Shown: positions 35,001 through 42,483 of the stretch, piece after piece | How the letters are laid out: each line of letters opens with the position of its first letter | Position numbering within the stretch: position 1 is the stretch's first letter | Origin: Mucilaginibacter sp. L3T2-6 | GTDB lineage: Bacteria > Bacteroidota > Bacteroidia > Sphingobacteriales > Sphingobacteriaceae | NCBI RefSeq assembly: GCF_030519355.1 | Contig: NZ_JAUMKC010000028.1 | Location: 1-64,000 of the forward strand | Direction of reading: 5' to 3' | DNA length: 64,000 nucleotides | Translations under genes and position numbers: made by a program | Notes under the pieces: model-generated | The model's database searches: none | What the model was told of the DNA's origin: nothing | The model's input: only the letters and a program-made list of their open reading frames with translations

Positions 35001-35390
35001 CTGGAAGATTTCGGCCTTGAAGCGGCCATCGAAGACATTTGCAGACAATTCTCAGACGGGGTAAGGTTTAGCTGCAATTGTAAGGGATTAAATAAACGCC
35101 TCGATAAAGATATGGAACTCGCCATTTACCGGATGGCGCAGGAACTGATGACCAATATAATGAAACATGCCAGAGCTACTGTAGCAAGTACGGAAGTGGT
35201 AAAAGAAGACAGCAGGGTGTTGTTAACTGTAAAAGATAATGGTATTGGTTATAAAGCCCCGGATAAAAGCAACGCAGGTATCGGCCTGGCATCTATCCGC
35301 AGCAAAGTCCGGCTGCTGAATGGTCATGTTACTATTGAATCCTCCCCCCGGAACGGAACTGCTGTCATAGTGGAAATTCCTTTGAAATAA
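32079..35390 (+). CDS. PAS/GAF sensor histidine kinase (HisKA_3 type)
   Basis: A 1103-residue soluble sensor kinase with no membrane segments. Order of domains: PAS (about 37-155), GAF (160-315), GAF (335-490), PAS (500-615), coiled coil, two related tandem PAS repeats (about 640-755 and 765-885, both starting with LxxxLDxxLxxMxxxxAVRD), then a HisKA_3 dimer-phosphoacceptor with H916 in ISESLHNGLGQLL, and a HATPase_c with NAGIGLASIRSKVR. HisKA_3 kinases pair with LuxR-type regulators, and one follows 130 bases downstream, so these two form a likely system. The stimulus is unknown; GAF and PAS could bind a small molecule, haem or flavin. Confidence 0.94.
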   Translation: MKKSNTTAENGRGDDVQYAPRDPRERAKIYPYSPDERYRTLFDTIDEGLAIVELERDADGMITGLIYRETNSLFERQTGQTELMGKRASELLPNLEKLLMNSVQAVADTGAPFRTEDYFAVLDRWFDVRLSRVGGQGSPFVAAVLKDITGRKRHEQHQALVSRISKELGALTDSAKTMEYLGEELGNYFGVKWCMFSERNDDNETYSVYGWHAAEVVSLNDTHSLHDYLRAEQAARDNAGELTIVADTQTDVRTDAGFYTRLGISSFIIVPLSRDGQWNFQLSVIDNKIREWREDEVLLLKDIADRIWVRLEKARAEELLHDREIWLRGQQKAFRSATSGASLAASLEPLIDAVNAQTNGDARAAIYRVSEKSGGLYLVSGMSAAYAQAVNGFKSGPEWLAMHNDRPIITADVNNDPVWGPFRKLARKHNYRACWLFPVSAGGRPVSGILAIYFEMPRKPSAREMEMAGILAHAAAIIISRDHELTERAEAEEALKESEERLKTVLDGVGEPFYVLDKDWCFLFASRSALNIWGKKKEEILGHSFMSCFPEAAGTVPYKAHQRVMMTGVAERLEIVSPVLNRWLEVDIAPTPRGGLSVAFRDIEGRKQAELTLRQSEDRYRNKLEREVTERTTELERSGELLQATLDSNLEMIQVFKAVRDESGKITDFLWILNNHASEQAYGDVIGKSLVKNNPGVIKAGIFDKFVEVTETGVPQQYERHYVNEQFSGWFHQSVVRLGDGVATNTVNLTERKLAELQLKDSRDQLQSILDTTLVQMSILEAVRDKKGRIADLRIKVANKEMEKVTGRADLAGKFYLKEYPGIKQAGLFDLIVKAIETGEPQRLEYFYPYDGFNKWFSGMFVKLNDGVVSTTMDISDRKLAEEKLRKMEAGQEREIFRASLSSLEEERRRISESLHNGLGQLLYGIKINLNHLTGEQAAVDPETFSANKKYTDELLTKAIRESRRISHELMPAMLEDFGLEAAIEDICRQFSDGVRFSCNCKGLNKRLDKDMELAIYRMAQELMTNIMKHARATVASTEVVKEDSRVLLTVKDNGIGYKAPDKSNAGIGLASIRSKVRLLNGHVTIESSPRNGTAVIVEIPLK

Positions 35391-35520
35391 GTTAATTATA
35401 GGACATAATATATTTTATATGTGTTAAATACTCATTAATAAATGGGTATTTGCCGTATTGGTTTTACTTATTTATTCATGAAATTTTACAGGCTGGTATA
35501 CATAAGTTCACCGCCTCTTC

Positions 35521-36165
35521 ATGATTAAAATTATACTCGCTGATAACCATAGTATTGTCAGGAACGGTATCAGGCATTTACTGGAAAAGGAAAACGATAT
35601 ACAGATAGCAGGAGAGGCTTTGGACGGCGGGGAAGCACTGGCCATGGCGAAATTCCTGCAGCCCGATATTATATTAGCCGATATGAATATGCCCGTAATA
35701 AACGGGATTGTTTTAGCCGAAACGCTGGTAATTGAGAAGAACCCCGCAAAGGTTATACTGCTGACTACGCACGATAACCAGGCATTTATGATCAGCGCTT
35801 TCCGCGCTGGCGTAGCTGCTTATTTGTTTAAGAATATAGGCGCAGCAGAACTGCTTTTTGCTGTCAGACAAGTATATTCGGGACGCCGATACCTTTCCAC
35901 AGACCTTGCCTTGCGACTGCTCGATCGTTTTTTGACCCTGCCCGCCGGGTTAGGAAATGTAAACGGTCCGGTTGAGTTGTCGGACCGTGAGCTGGACATA
36001 CTTAAACTGATAGCGGAGGGTTATACCAATCAGGGAATTGCAGAGAAACTATATACCAGCAAACGAACAGTTGAAGGGCACCGGCAGGCCATGATTGAGC
36101 GTACCGGCGTTAGCAATACAGCAGCGCTTATCAGGTATGCAATGCAGCATGGCTTGCTGAAGTAA
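35521..36165 (+). CDS. LuxR/NarL-family response regulator
   Basis: A 214-residue regulator: receiver domain 1-120 with phospho-acceptor D54 (ILADMNMP) and switch residues T/K near 82-104, then a LuxR HTH about 150-210 (LSDRELDILKLIAEGYTNQGIAEKLYTSKRTVEGHRQAM; key words LSDRELDIL and SKRTVEGHR). It is the probable partner of the histidine kinase before it. It is about half identical by eye to the regulator at 37103-37753, so the two arose by duplication. The 3' end overlaps ssb, tail to tail, by 35 bases. Confidence 0.95.
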   Translation: MIKIILADNHSIVRNGIRHLLEKENDIQIAGEALDGGEALAMAKFLQPDIILADMNMPVINGIVLAETLVIEKNPAKVILLTTHDNQAFMISAFRAGVAAYLFKNIGAAELLFAVRQVYSGRRYLSTDLALRLLDRFLTLPAGLGNVNGPVELSDRELDILKLIAEGYTNQGIAEKLYTSKRTVEGHRQAMIERTGVSNTAALIRYAMQHGLLK

Positions 36166-36493
36166 CTTGTGCCGGCACAGGTTTAGCACTGTCGGCCAGG
36201 ATAGTGGTAACATAACGTTTAACTGACTGCTCATCAACATACGAGCGTGTTTCTATCCGGCCTTGTATGTGAACTACACTGCCTTTGCAGAGTTTTGCCG
36301 GATCTGTCGCCTGTTCAGCAATGCGCACCTGGTGAAGTTCGTAATGATCTTCCATAACACCGTTACGCTTTATCTTTTCGGTAGTTGTAACCGGAAAATA
36401 CAACACCCTTTCTCCGTTTCTTATATGGCAGCGCGGTTCTTTGCTTATAAAACCTACCAGGAACACCCGGTTTATGCTTGAATTATTTAACAT
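36131..36493 (-). CDS. ssb: Single-stranded DNA-binding protein, paralogue without acidic tail
   Basis: A 120-residue OB-fold protein with SSB features (INRVFLVGFISKEPRCHI, LYFPVTTTE, VHIQGRIETRSYVDE). The DNA-binding core fills nearly the entire length. The C-terminus ends HAALHT with no linker and no acidic DDDIPF-type tip, which normally recruits replication and repair enzymes. It is therefore a secondary SSB. It overlaps the receiver-protein gene by 7 bases and the LuxR gene tail by 35 bases (convergent), so the layout is very compact. Confidence 0.9.
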   Translation of the reverse strand: MLNNSSINRVFLVGFISKEPRCHIRNGERVLYFPVTTTEKIKRNGVMEDHYELHQVRIAEQATDPAKLCKGSVVHIQGRIETRSYVDEQSVKRYVTTILADSAKPVPAQVTSASHAALHT

Positions 36494-36885
36494 AGCTCCG
36501 TTTGGTTAGTGTTTTGAGTAAGCGCTTGTATTGAATTCACAATATGGTCCAAATCGAATGGTTTTGGAATAAATACATTACAGCCGTAATTGCCCAGCGA
36601 TTGCAGAACGCGGGGATAAGCTGATATCATCAGCACGGGCAATTTGGCAGTTGGCGTATTTATTTTGATCTGCTGGCAAAATTCTCCGCCATTAATGCCA
36701 TTAAGTATATAGTCCATTATAACAATATCCGATCGGTATTTTTGCAGCTCGGGCAGAATATCCTCCACCAGGCATAAGCTGTTAACTTCGTAACCCTCGT
36801 AGGTTAGGGCCTCGTTTAATACATCTAGTATGTTGTTATCATTGTCGATGACAAACACCCTGACATTCTTCGTTTGTGGCACCAT
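36487..36885 (-). CDS. Receiver-only response regulator
   Basis: A 132-residue CheY-like receiver without an output domain. The acidic pocket is D14/D16, the phospho-acceptor D58 is in DIVIMDYIL, and the conserved Ser and Lys are in MISAYP and IPKPFDL. It may relay phosphate or act by protein contact. It is transcribed with ssb, whose start lies inside its 3' end. Confidence 0.92.
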   Translation of the reverse strand: MVPQTKNVRVFVIDNDNNILDVLNEALTYEGYEVNSLCLVEDILPELQKYRSDIVIMDYILNGINGGEFCQQIKINTPTAKLPVLMISAYPRVLQSLGNYGCNVFIPKPFDLDHIVNSIQALTQNTNQTELC

Positions 36886-37052
36886 GGGGTTTTAATTTTG
36901 GTGATGATTATTACGAAGTTAGAAGAATGGGTTTTTATTAATAAGGTGTTAATACGGTAAAATTGGTTCGGTAAATACTCTATTTTAATTTTGAGTTAAT
37001 TAGAGAGGGGAACAAGTCGTAGAATTTAACGTTTGATAAATGGTTTTTGAAA

Positions 37053-37090
37053 GGCCCGTCACAAAATCGCTATTCTGATTGCGGCGGGCC
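37053..37090 (-). terminator. Likely terminator after the second LuxR regulator
   Basis: On the minus strand GGCCCG (37090-37085) and CGGGCC (37058-37053) close a long hairpin with an inner CAATC/GATTTTG helix, then TTTC. It starts 13 bases after the stop codon. Confidence 0.6.
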
Positions 37091-37102
37091 GTGGATAAAA
37101 AA

Positions 37103-37753
37103 TCAATTGATTAAACCATGCTGAATGGCATAACGGATGAGTGATGCAGTGTTTTTAGTATTGGTTTTTTCGATAAGCGCCTGGCGGTAATTCTCAACCG
37201 TGCGCTTGCTGGTGAACAGGCGGTCGGCAATTTCCTGGTTAGTCAGGCCTTCGGCCACAAGCATTAAAATTTCTATCTCCCGGGTTGAATACTCTATGCC
37301 GGTTTCCATTTCATGTCTACTGCGGTCAGGTTGCTCTATTAGCCGGTCAAGAAGCCGGAGAGACAGCTCGGAGCAGATATACCGGCTATCTGTGTGAATG
37401 TGCCTTATCGCGAAGATAAGCTCATCCGCACTTATGTTTTTCAGCAGGTAGCCGCTTACACCGGCTTCAAAAGCCTGCACCACGTATCGTTCGTGATCAA
37501 GCATGCTTAACACAACAATTTTTAACGGCAAACTTCTGGATGTTACCTTTTGAGCCATTTCGATACCGTTCATCACCGGCATATTGATATCGGCAAGAAT
37601 GATATCGGCTGTTAGTCCCCCGTCAAGGAGGTCAAGCAGCTCCTGGCCGTTTAGTGCCTCGCCTACTACTTTAAAATCTTTTTCCTTTTCCAGCAGGTTG
37701 CGGATGCCGTCGCGCACTATATTATGGTCCTCCGCTAATATGATATTGATCAT
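37103..37753 (-). CDS. LuxR/NarL-family response regulator (paralogue)
   Basis: A 216-residue regulator: receiver with D55 (ILADINMP) and a C-terminal LuxR HTH (YSTREIEILMLVAEGLTNQEIADRLFTSKRTVENYRQAL; key words STREIEIL and SKRTVENYR). It is very similar to the regulator at 35521-36165, and likely recognises related DNA or kinases. The start ATG is preceded by AAGGAGAGGG, an unusually strong Shine-Dalgarno site for this phylum. No kinase gene is adjacent, so it is an orphan that may be controlled by the kinase at 32079. Confidence 0.95.
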   Translation of the reverse strand: MINIILAEDHNIVRDGIRNLLEKEKDFKVVGEALNGQELLDLLDGGLTADIILADINMPVMNGIEMAQKVTSRSLPLKIVVLSMLDHERYVVQAFEAGVSGYLLKNISADELIFAIRHIHTDSRYICSELSLRLLDRLIEQPDRSRHEMETGIEYSTREIEILMLVAEGLTNQEIADRLFTSKRTVENYRQALIEKTNTKNTASLIRYAIQHGLIN

Positions 37754-38135
37754 GCCCTCTCCTTTTTTAACAAACGCTAAAATAGGTGAAATAGGTTTCT
37801 AAACAGGGTATTAAAATTGAGGAAACCGTAGCTGTGGTTAATACCTGAACCGGTTTGAACTCGCTAAATCGGCCATATAACACAATTGCGTGCGTTTTAA
37901 GGCAAAATGATGAAAACAGCGCAGAAAAAACCACAGGGAAAAATAAGTATTTAGCGCAGTGAAAAAGAGTATTAACCCATCAAACTGTACACTATAGCTA
38001 GCGTTATTTTTACATGTAAAGTAATGCGCCCTGAGTTCTGCTTTGCCTATCCTTAATTTATGACCGAAGAGTGGAATCGTGCGAGCCCGCTAAACACATT
38101 TAACAATAAAATGAACTAAACCTTACAGAATCGGT
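37754..38135. other. Intergenic region without recognised genes
   Basis: This stretch lies between the divergent LuxR regulator and the frameshifted small gene. No ORF with coding character, terminator or repeat was found. It should hold the promoters for both sides. Confidence 0.5.
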
Positions 38136-38302
38136 ATGGCAAGCAAGAAAAAAGTAAAAGAAAGCTCCCTGCATCTGTGGATGACGATAAAAACAATGCC
38201 GGGAACGGAAACATTCAACAGCCCACTCTTACAGAAGTGAAGACAGCCTTAATGAACGATTTGAAATATCGTGTAAACAGAAACCGACTTAAAATAGTAT
38301 GA
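38136..38302 (+). pseudogene. Small basic protein gene with a -1 frame change in a poly-A run
   Basis: ATG at 38136 starts MASKKK and then runs into an A6 stretch. Staying in frame gives a short 34-residue product. Shifting back by one base in the A run gives a coherent ~55-residue basic/acidic protein: SKRKLPASVDDDKNNAG and so on to YRVNRNRLKIV, with a stop TGA at 38300-38302. That TGA overlaps the XRE gene ATG (38299) as ATGA, the usual sign of translational coupling, so the second frame is the functional one. The cause may be assembly error, gene decay or programmed frameshifting. No family is recognised. Confidence 0.55.
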
Positions 38303-38538
38303 ATATCCCGGAAATATTGCACCATATCAGGGTCAAACGCGAAATGTTAAAATATTCGCAGGAATACCTTGCTGCGCGGATGGACATATCGCAGCGAACC
38401 TACAGCAAAATTGAAAACAATGAAACTGAGCTGACCATTGGCAGGCTGATTGAAATATGCGATATATTGGATATTAATATCTGCGTATTGCTCACGATAG
38501 CAGAACGCGATCCGCGCCCGAAAGCTTGTTGCGAGTGA
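38299..38538 (+). CDS. XRE-family helix-turn-helix regulator
   Basis: A 79-residue DNA-binding protein, almost all of it a Cro/C1-type HTH (LHHIRVKREMLKYSQEYLAARMDISQRTYSKIENNETEL; key words YSQEYLAARM and SQRTYSKIE). It has no other domain. It starts at an ATGA overlap with the small upstream frame. Such short HTH proteins often act as local repressors; the target is unknown. Confidence 0.9.
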   Translation: MNIPEILHHIRVKREMLKYSQEYLAARMDISQRTYSKIENNETELTIGRLIEICDILDINICVLLTIAERDPRPKACCE

Positions 38539-38688
38539 TTAATGAGAAAGTATTTGATACCTAAAGCCTTTTCGCCCCATACCAATTAATTTTATCAGAT
38601 TAGATAACTTAGCCCTGATCTGCGCCGAACATTAAAACTTGTCCTATATAAACCCCCATTCGTCCTATCGGCGGGCTTTTATGCTATG

Positions 38689-38696
38689 TACCTTTG
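38689..38696 (+). promoter_or_regulatory. Candidate -7 box (TACCTTTG) of the TrxR-like gene
   Basis: It is an exact TAnnTTTG match 20 bases before the ATG at 38716, predicting a leader of about 13 bases. Confidence 0.45.
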
Positions 38697-38715
38697 TTTA
38701 GTAAAAACAGATCGT

Positions 38716-39624
38716 ATGAAAACCCAGCAAAAATTTGATGTTATTATCGTTGGCGGCAGCTACTCCGGCCTTGCCGCCGGCATGGCTTTGGGCAGGGCAT
38801 TGCGCCGGGTGCTTATTATTGACAGTGGAAAGCCTTGCAATGCACAAACCCCGCACTCGCATAATTTTCTTACGCAGGATGGCCAACCCCCCGCCGCAAT
38901 TGCTGCTCTGGGCAAAAGTCAGGTTAAAAAATATGGCACCGTTTCTTTTTTGGACGGAATGGCGCTAAAGGCTAATGCCACAGATGGTGGCTTTGAAGTG
39001 AAGATAGCTACAGGCGAAACATTCAGGTCAAAGAAGTTGATTTTTGCCACCGGTATCCGCGATATGCTGCCGAAAATTGACGGTCTGGCCGAATGCTGGG
39101 GAATTTCGGTATTGCACTGCCCTTTCTGCCATGGCTACGAGGTCAGGGATAAAAAGACAGGTATTATTGGCAACGGGAACCATGGGTTTGAACTGGCTGG
39201 CCTGATATCTAACTGGACTAAAGACCTTTCCATTTTTACAAACGGCCCGGTTGAGTTTACAGGGCAACAAATTGCTCAGCTGGCAGCGCGCCATATTGAC
39301 ATTATAGAAATACCCATAGCTAAGCTGGAACACACCGGCGGCAATATCAGCAGCATACTTTTGGAAGATAGAACCAGGCTGCCATTAACCGCTGCCTATA
39401 TCCACAGCCCCTTCAGGCAGGCTTGCCCTATTCCCGAGCTTTTAGGCTGTGCCCTTACAGAGGATGGTTACATCCAGGCAGACGCGGCGCAGCTTACAAG
39501 TGTTCCCGGGGCTTTTGCCTGCGGCGATAGCGCAAGCCGGGTGCGCACCGTTGCCAATGCGGTTGCTGCCGGCACTACCGCCGGCATAATGGCAACCCGG
39601 CAACTGATAGCCGAAGAGTTTTAA
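38716..39624 (+). CDS. FAD-dependent NAD(P) oxidoreductase, thioredoxin-reductase-like
   Basis: A 302-residue two-dinucleotide-fold flavoprotein. FAD motif VIIVGGSYSGLAAG (about 9-22), the redox pair in HCPFCHGYE (CxxC, about 137-140), and a C-terminal FAD segment GAFACGDSASRVRTVANAVAAG. The NADP motif GIIGNGNHGFELAG is atypical (GNGNHG in place of GxGxxG/A). It resembles TrxR-like proteins such as those that oxidise dithiols in small molecules. The longer frame from 38686 starts outside the fold and is not supported. Confidence 0.92.
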   Translation: MKTQQKFDVIIVGGSYSGLAAGMALGRALRRVLIIDSGKPCNAQTPHSHNFLTQDGQPPAAIAALGKSQVKKYGTVSFLDGMALKANATDGGFEVKIATGETFRSKKLIFATGIRDMLPKIDGLAECWGISVLHCPFCHGYEVRDKKTGIIGNGNHGFELAGLISNWTKDLSIFTNGPVEFTGQQIAQLAARHIDIIEIPIAKLEHTGGNISSILLEDRTRLPLTAAYIHSPFRQACPIPELLGCALTEDGYIQADAAQLTSVPGAFACGDSASRVRTVANAVAAGTTAGIMATRQLIAEEF

Positions 39625-39657
39625 CGCCCGTAAAATCTTTATTAATTTTTATAAAAA

Positions 39658-40254
39658 ATGAAAATCATCATTGTAGGCGCCACTGGCGCCATGGGACAGT
39701 ATTTGTCCGCCGCATTAGAACAAGAGCACCAGGTAATACGCGTTGCAAGCAAAGGCGGCGATATACAGGCGGATATTACCTCCGCCATATCCATCGAAAA
39801 TATGTTCAAAAACGTTGGGCCATTTGATGCACTGATATCCACAGCCGGTCCAACTTATGTTGGCCCATGGGCAAAAATGACTGGTACGGAGTTCCGTAAA
39901 GGCCTGGAAGGTAAATTGATGGGACAGATAAACTTAGTACTTATCGGTCAGCATTATATCAATCCTAAAGGTTCCTTTACATTAATCACCGGGGCGTTAA
40001 CTGAAGAGCCTCAGAAAAATTTCGCCAATGCTTCGGCTGCCAATGGCGCCGTGGAGAGTTTTGTGCGTGCAGCAGCTATTGAGCTGGAAAACGGCATACG
40101 CATCAATGCGGTAAGCCCGACCGTGATAGAAGCTTCGCCTCAGTATTTTCCATTTTTCCCCGGCGAGATACCCACTACCATGCGCGAACTGGAATTTGCG
40201 TTTCGCAAAAGCGTTTTCGGCGCTCAAACCGGCAAGGTAATCAGAACCTATTAA
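39658..40254 (+). CDS. Short-chain dehydrogenase/reductase-like protein (reduced active site)
   Basis: A 198-residue Rossmann-fold SDR. The N-terminal cofactor motif is IVGATGAMGQYL (about 5-16). The Ser of the catalytic set may be in LITGALTEE. The usual Tyr-xxx-Lys is not seen: the corresponding helix reads NASAANGAVESFVRAAA. This fits a group of short SDRs without the Tyr. It sits 33 bases after the flavoprotein gene on the same strand, so they are probably co-transcribed. Confidence 0.88.
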   Translation: MKIIIVGATGAMGQYLSAALEQEHQVIRVASKGGDIQADITSAISIENMFKNVGPFDALISTAGPTYVGPWAKMTGTEFRKGLEGKLMGQINLVLIGQHYINPKGSFTLITGALTEEPQKNFANASAANGAVESFVRAAAIELENGIRINAVSPTVIEASPQYFPFFPGEIPTTMRELEFAFRKSVFGAQTGKVIRTY

Positions 40255-40266
40255 CACTATAAATAT

Positions 40267-41130
40267 TTACCCGGAGCGATGCCTGAACGCTTCGGGCGAA
40301 TACTGTGTATGCTTTTTAAAAAACCGGATAAAATAGGATACGTCTTCGTAACCTAACTGTTCAGCAATATCTTTAACCTGGTTTGATGTGGCCAGAAGAT
40401 AACGTTTGGCTTCAAGAATAACCTGTTCGTTTATCAGTTCAGAGGCGGTTTTGCCGATCGATGACTTAGTAATCTCGTTCAACTGGTAGGCAGAGAGATG
40501 CATGAACTCAAGGTAATCGGCAACCTGCTTATGAGTGGTTATATATTTTTGCAGTAATTCCAGAAATTCTTCAAAACGTTCCTGTTCATAAGTACGAGCG
40601 GCAGTTATCGCAAGAGCGGGACTGTTGCTCTGGCGTATATATTCAATGCAAAAAATATCCAGGTTCGCCCGGATTATCTCATTGTAACCCAATTCACGTG
40701 CTGTATATTCGTTAAAAATATACGTTAAAGCGTTATAAATCTTACCGAACCGGCTGGATTCCAACAAACAATAATTTTTATAACTGGCCTTCCTCAAATA
40801 CTGGCCTGATGATTTTTGATCCGGCGGATAATATTCATGGTCAAATTCAACCAGGTAACCTGTCGAGCCGGTTTTCAACTCCAGTTGATGGACCTGGCCC
40901 GGACGCAAAAAAAATACGGTGTTGTCCGATACCTCGTAAGCAGTAAAGTCGATTTCGTGGCGGCCATGCCCTTGTTGTATGGCCAGGATAAAGAAAAAGC
41001 TATGCCGGTGCAGATTATGTAATAAGTCGGTTTGGCCCATGATATCCTCCACGCGGCGAATTTTAAACCGCCCGCCGGTTGGCTGCACCTGCGGGGGTAA
41101 AATCAATTGCCGAACCGGGATATTTTTCAT
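40267..41130 (-). CDS. AraC-family transcriptional regulator
   Basis: A 287-residue regulator with an N-terminal cupin-type sensing half (HRHSFFFILAIQQGHGRHEIDF, LRPGQVHQLEL) and a C-terminal double HTH (about 185-285: LNEITKSSIGKTASELINE, AEQLGYEDVSYFIRFFKKHTQYSPEAFRHR; key words IAEQLGYED and FIRFFKKHT). It is convergent with the SDR gene (13 bases apart) and could control the adjacent redox genes. ATG at 41130 is chosen over a TTG three codons earlier. Confidence 0.93.
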   Translation of the reverse strand: MKNIPVRQLILPPQVQPTGGRFKIRRVEDIMGQTDLLHNLHRHSFFFILAIQQGHGRHEIDFTAYEVSDNTVFFLRPGQVHQLELKTGSTGYLVEFDHEYYPPDQKSSGQYLRKASYKNYCLLESSRFGKIYNALTYIFNEYTARELGYNEIIRANLDIFCIEYIRQSNSPALAITAARTYEQERFEEFLELLQKYITTHKQVADYLEFMHLSAYQLNEITKSSIGKTASELINEQVILEAKRYLLATSNQVKDIAEQLGYEDVSYFIRFFKKHTQYSPEAFRHRSG

Positions 41131-41187
41131 GAGGAGCAAAGTTTACATTTGCCTGGTTTGTTCCACATAAAGATACCGGAATTTTTG

Positions 41188-41415
41188 TTATTGCTTCTTC
41201 GGTGCAAGTAATTTGATCGCGGATTCGAGGAGCGGAAGCCCCGCGAGGATCATCCAGGGAACCAGTATGACGGTTAGTACCAGGTTACGTGCAGGCAAAG
41301 GTAAATCTGTTAACTGCGGGCCTATTAAAAATGATAGTAAGGTGATGGACGGGTATATAACCAGCCATATCTTAAACATAGCCATAACTTTTGCTTTCGT
41401 TTTCATTGTTTGCAT
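41188..41415 (-). CDS. Small two-helix membrane protein (ABM-associated module)
   Basis: A 75-residue protein with two hydrophobic helices (IWLVIYPSITLLSFLIG and LVLTVILVPWMILAGLPLL). The pattern YPSITLLS...GPQLTDLPLPARNLVLT resembles the C-terminal membrane part of larger antibiotic-biosynthesis-monooxygenase proteins (COG3224 type), here without the enzymatic domain. Function unknown. The start could be either ATG at 41415 or the one at 41406. It is 58 bases upstream of the AraC gene on the same strand. Confidence 0.68.
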   Translation of the reverse strand: MQTMKTKAKVMAMFKIWLVIYPSITLLSFLIGPQLTDLPLPARNLVLTVILVPWMILAGLPLLESAIKLLAPKKQ

Positions 41416-41633
41416 ATTGATGTTTCAATATGATACAAAGCTCCGCGTAAAGCGGAGATGGCAATAGGACGGACAGGAAGTTTTGCAGGATATATCGAAA
41501 ACGCGGAAATGGGACTACAACCCGCGAAGCATGGAAAACGAAGGCCTGACGAATACTAACCCAAAACAGCCCGTTCGGGTGAAATGCTTTTCCCCCAAAC
41601 GGTGCTGTAATGAATGTAACTATCCGGGCCGGA

Positions 41634-42227
41634 TTATGCGCCCATGTTACCGGTTTCTACCTGACCGGCCCGGGCGTAATTCGCGAATATAACGCCGTTT
41701 GGTGTAATATGGCTTTCGGTTAGTTTAAAGGCTGCGGGGATGGTTCCATCGCTGTAAATCGATTTTCCTTTACCTAAAAGCACAGGATAGGTTTTGAGCC
41801 AAAGCTCATCCACTAAATCATGCTTCAGCAACAACTGAACCAATTCGCCGCTACCCCATACTTTAATATCGCCGCCGTCTGAGTTCCTGAGCTTTTTGAT
41901 ATCCTCTACGCCTGTAAGAAATACTGAATTTTGCCAGTCCGACTCTTTCATAGTGTTTGACAAAACGTATTTGGTTACCTGGTTTATACCAGGCCAATAG
42001 TCGGCATGCTGTGGCCAGTAGCCGGCAAATATTTCAAACGTTTTTCTGCCCAGGAGGATATCTGTGGGTTCCATTTGTTTCAACATCAGTGAATTAGTCG
42101 ACTCATTAGCATAGGGGGCCGACCAGCCGCCATACTGAAAGCCGCCGGCTGTATCTTCCTCCGGACCGCCCGGCGCCTGCATCACCCCGTCTAACGAGAT
42201 GAATGTTAGTACAATTATTTTTCTCAT
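41634..42227 (-). CDS. Dihydrofolate reductase family protein (RibD C-terminal-like)
   Basis: A 197-residue NADPH-binding protein of the RibD_C fold. The N-terminal RKIIVLTFISLDGVMQAPGG and the central LLGRKTFEIFAGYWP and VWGSGELVQLLLKHDLVDELWL segments are typical. These proteins are related to DHFR but their substrates are unknown. ATG at 42227 fits the family start; the frame running upstream to 42314 adds a Cys-rich stretch without support. Another family member lies at 57782-58363. Confidence 0.92.
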   Translation of the reverse strand: MRKIIVLTFISLDGVMQAPGGPEEDTAGGFQYGGWSAPYANESTNSLMLKQMEPTDILLGRKTFEIFAGYWPQHADYWPGINQVTKYVLSNTMKESDWQNSVFLTGVEDIKKLRNSDGGDIKVWGSGELVQLLLKHDLVDELWLKTYPVLLGKGKSIYSDGTIPAAFKLTESHITPNGVIFANYARAGQVETGNMGA

Positions 42228-42424
42228 GACTGATTGAAATTTGTTTTTTAGTGATTTTGTTACAGTACAAATTTCAGCGCTTTGCCAACAATTCCTACGG
42301 TGGGGACAGGACAAATAAGGGGGGAAGTTATGACAACAGGAGGGTCGGTCGTTAATGAAATAAGATATCCAAACTACTCAATAGCAAATCTGCAGAACAC
42401 CTGGTAAGTAAGATTATATTAAAG

Positions 42425-42457
42425 AAAAAAGGGAATAAACCATTTAAATTATTCCCC
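42425..42457 (-). terminator. Rho-independent terminator of the LLM oxidoreductase gene
   Basis: On the minus strand GGGAATAA (42456-42449) pairs perfectly with TTATTCCC (42438-42431), followed by TTTTTTC. It starts 27 bases after the stop codon. Confidence 0.85.
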
Positions 42458-42483
42458 TTGATCAGTAAATGGACCTTAATTAT

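Noticed and set aside
41440..41457. CTCCGC-GTAAA-GCGGAG hairpin upstream of the small membrane protein gene
   Set aside because: Six base pairs only and no T-run; chance is a fair explanation.
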